In this document: positions 62,629 to 64,000 of the stretch, piece by piece
How the letters are laid out: every line of letters begins with the position of its first letter
Numbering within the stretch: position 1 is the stretch's first letter
NCBI GenBank assembly: GCA_963751955.1
Contig: CAVVWM010000002.1
Location: 372,001-436,000 of the forward strand
Direction of reading: 5' to 3'
From: JABDIY01 sp963751955
GTDB taxonomy: Bacteria; Actinomycetota; Acidimicrobiia; Acidimicrobiales; SZUA-35
DNA: 64,000 nt
Position numbers and translations under genes: made by a program
Notes under the pieces: generated by a model
What the model saw: only the letters and a program-made list of their open reading frames with translations
Told to the model about the DNA's origin: nothing
The model's database searches: none

Positions 62629-62654
62629 AGCGCCGGACCCAAGGGCCCGGCGCT
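62629..62654. terminator. Bidirectional terminator between selC and glnII
   Basis: AGCGCCGGACCC at 62629-62640 pairs with GGGCCCGGCGCT at 62643-62654 with one mismatch. On the minus strand it is followed by TGTCGTTTT, a fair T tract, so it should end the glnII transcript. It can also end selC on the plus strand. Confidence 0.75.
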
Positions 62655-62673
62655 CGGTTATCAGTGAGTGTGG

Positions 62674-63687
62674 CTACGCCAGTGCTGCACCAACAGTGTT
62701 GGTCATCACGGCGGCCACCAGGTACGGGTCGGCGTTGGCGTTGGGACGGCGATCCTCGATGTAGCCCTTCTTGTCCTGAGCAACCTGCCACGGAATCCGT
62801 ACCGACGCACCACGATCGGACACGCCGTAGCTGTACTGGTCGAAACGCTGGGTTTCGTGCGCACCGGTGAGGCGGTCTTCGATGCCGACGCCGTACACAT
62901 CCAGATGGAGCTCGGGCTTGCCGGGGTGACCCAGGGCTTCACATGCAAGGATGATTGCGTCGTAGTCCTCGCGCATCTTTGCAGTTGAGAAGTTCGTGTG
63001 CATTCCAGCACCGTTCCAGTCACCCTTCATCGGCTTGGCTTCGATACTCACCTCGAGGTCATACTGCTCGGCCAGGCGGTACAAGAGATAACGTGCAATC
63101 CAGAGATGATCGCCGACCTCAACGGTGGCGGCCGGACCGATCTGGAACTCCCATTGACCGGGCATCACCTCAGCGTTGGTGCCACTGATCTTCAGGCCGG
63201 CATCGATGCACGCAGTGGTATGACGCTCCACAAGTTCCCGCCCGAATATCACTACCGAGCCGACGCCGCAATAGTAGGGACCCTGAGGCCGGGGGTAGCC
63301 ATGCTGGGGAAATCCAGCCGGCCAGCCGGTGACCGGGTCTAGAAGGGTGTACTCCTGCTCGAGCCCCAACCATACGTCCTGATCGCCGTACAGCTCCTCG
63401 GCCTCGCGAGCCAGAGCCCTGGTGTTCGACGGAATCGGCGACATGTCCGCAGTGTGCAAGGTCTCACACATCACGATGACATTGTCGCCCCCGCGGACGG
63501 GGTCCGGGCAGGTGAAGACAGGCTGCAGGACGATGTCGGATCGATCACCCGGAGCCTGATTCGTCGACGAGCCGTCGTAGCCCCAGATACCTGGTTCGAC
63601 TCCGTCGGGATAGATCTTTGTCTTCGATCGGATCTCCGGGGTTGGTTCGGCCCCGTCGATCCAGAGGTATTCAGCCCTATAGACCAT
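62674..63687 (-). CDS. glnII: Glutamine synthetase, type II (eukaryotic-type)
   Basis: 337 residues from ATG 63687 (MVYRAEYLWIDGAEPTPEIR), preceded by an AAGGAG ribosome site. GSII features: IWGYDGSSTNQAPGDRSDIV, WLGLEQEYTLLD, GTNAEVMPGQWEFQIGP and NGAGMHTNFSTAKMREDYDA. The C-terminal segment GYIEDRRPNANADPYLVAAV follows. It makes glutamine from glutamate and ammonia. GSII enzymes are decameric and are not controlled by the adenylylation that acts on GSI (family knowledge). Control is more likely transcriptional; see the upstream region. Ends at a strong hairpin shared with selC. Confidence 0.95.
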   Translation of the reverse strand: MVYRAEYLWIDGAEPTPEIRSKTKIYPDGVEPGIWGYDGSSTNQAPGDRSDIVLQPVFTCPDPVRGGDNVIVMCETLHTADMSPIPSNTRALAREAEELYGDQDVWLGLEQEYTLLDPVTGWPAGFPQHGYPRPQGPYYCGVGSVVIFGRELVERHTTACIDAGLKISGTNAEVMPGQWEFQIGPAATVEVGDHLWIARYLLYRLAEQYDLEVSIEAKPMKGDWNGAGMHTNFSTAKMREDYDAIILACEALGHPGKPELHLDVYGVGIEDRLTGAHETQRFDQYSYGVSDRGASVRIPWQVAQDKKGYIEDRRPNANADPYLVAAVMTNTVGAALA

Positions 63688-63991
63688 TGGTACTCCTTGT
63701 TGAGGTTCATGCGGATCGGCGTACAAAACACCAACAACGCGCTGGTGGCGGCCAACCGCACTGTCAGCCGTTCTCTGACCCCTTGAGTCAAACGGCGCTG
63801 AACGGGTTTCGCAATCTTCACATTGTTAACGCGGTGTGAACGCTGTCCGAGGCTGCGTGGCCTTTCGCTCCCGATGACAGTTCCCTGAAGGGTCTGAGGG
63901 TGAGACACCAACTCGATACCCTTCCAAGGACGGATCACGATGTACATGGACAGGCCGAATGTGGCAAACGTGAACGAAAGGAGGAGTGGCG
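63688..63991. promoter_or_regulatory. Divergent regulatory region of glnII and the next gene, with an inverted repeat
   Basis: No gene supported in this 304-bp gap. TTCACA at 63817-63822 and TGTGAA at 63835-63840 form an inverted repeat with a 12-base spacer about 130 bp upstream of glnII. It overlaps GTTAAC at 63825-63830. A nitrogen regulator such as GlnR is a candidate, but the match to its consensus is weak. A regulator with a TGTGA-type half site is equally possible. Confidence 0.35.
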
Positions 63992-64000
63992 ATGAACCCG
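63992..64000 (+). CDS. Start of a gene cut by the window end
   Basis: ATG AAC CCG is visible, preceded at good spacing by AAGGAGGAG (63978-63986), the strongest Shine-Dalgarno sequence near this end of the window. Another ATG at 63942 in a different frame lacks such a site. The product cannot be named. Confidence 0.5.

Noticed and set aside
63471..63947. 158-codon minus-strand frame over the glnII 5' end
   Set aside because: It overlaps the conserved glnII N-terminus in another frame and has no motif or ribosome site.

Overview
The window is a gene-dense stretch of a high-GC actinobacterial chromosome, most likely from the class Acidimicrobiia (inference). Supporting marks are a HemQ-type coproheme decarboxylase, a DisA-RadA pair, ClpC, a SigR/RsrA-like sigma/anti-sigma pair, a DUF2342 metalloprotease, a DUF2786 + TIGR04338 pair, an ECF42 sigma factor with its DGPF partner, a eukaryotic-type glutamine synthetase (GlnII), and many 1-4 bp gene overlaps. 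There is no sign of phage, insertion sequences or CRISPR. Most genes are chromosomal housekeeping genes.

Layout. 0-5.4 kb: end of a sugar dehydrogenase, an SH3 lipoprotein, an MFS carrier, a crotonase, a PAC2 protein and an acetyltransferase. 5.4-11.7 kb: a minus-strand run of Nudix, glnD, a receiver-like protein, ribosomal protein S1 with a very long acidic N-terminus, and hemQ. 11.7-14.3 kb: fdhD and a CIRCE-controlled groEL. 15-20.5 kb: typA, a GH65 phosphorylase, tRNA-Thr(UGU), a LytR_C protein and a small membrane protein. 20.5-30 kb: rlmB-ispF-ispD, a Crp-family regulator, disA, radA, a lipoprotein-HAD fusion and clpC. 30-39 kb: polyprenyl synthase, DUF5655, lysS, nadC, DGPF-ECF42, AEC carrier, nei, nadB. 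39-45 kb: folK-folB-pseudophosphatase-folP, tilS, DUF2342 protease, sigma and anti-sigma factor, then a six-copy tandem repeat against tRNA-Thr(CGU). 45-51 kb: holB-tmk-topA and nhaA. 51-58 kb: an RsbW-like kinase, an unusual photolyase-family gene, TIGR04338/DUF2786 genes, a large DUF1998 helicase, PAP2 and VOC proteins. 58.5-62.2 kb: a compact Tad-type pilus or secretion operon. 62.5-64 kb: a selenocysteine tRNA, glnII, and the first codons of a further gene.

Joint functions. glnD and glnII concern nitrogen assimilation. nadB and nadC belong to de novo NAD synthesis. The fol genes make dihydrofolate precursors, and ispD/ispF feed a polyprenyl synthase. disA/radA, the photolyase-like gene, nei and the helicase are DNA-repair genes. 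fdhD and selC together point to formate dehydrogenase and selenocysteine use; the other sel genes must lie outside the window.

Quality caveat. Six genes (fdhD, groEL, topA, the photolyase-like gene, the helicase and tadE) can only be read as full-length proteins across a one-base frame change. At least two changes fall in short T runs. Since several of these genes are normally essential, base-level sequence error is the likeliest cause. The most unusual items are the selenocysteine tRNA, the lipoprotein-HAD fusion, the cysteine-less phosphatase-like protein inside the folate operon, the apparently domain-swapped photolyase, and the repeat array beside tRNA-Thr.
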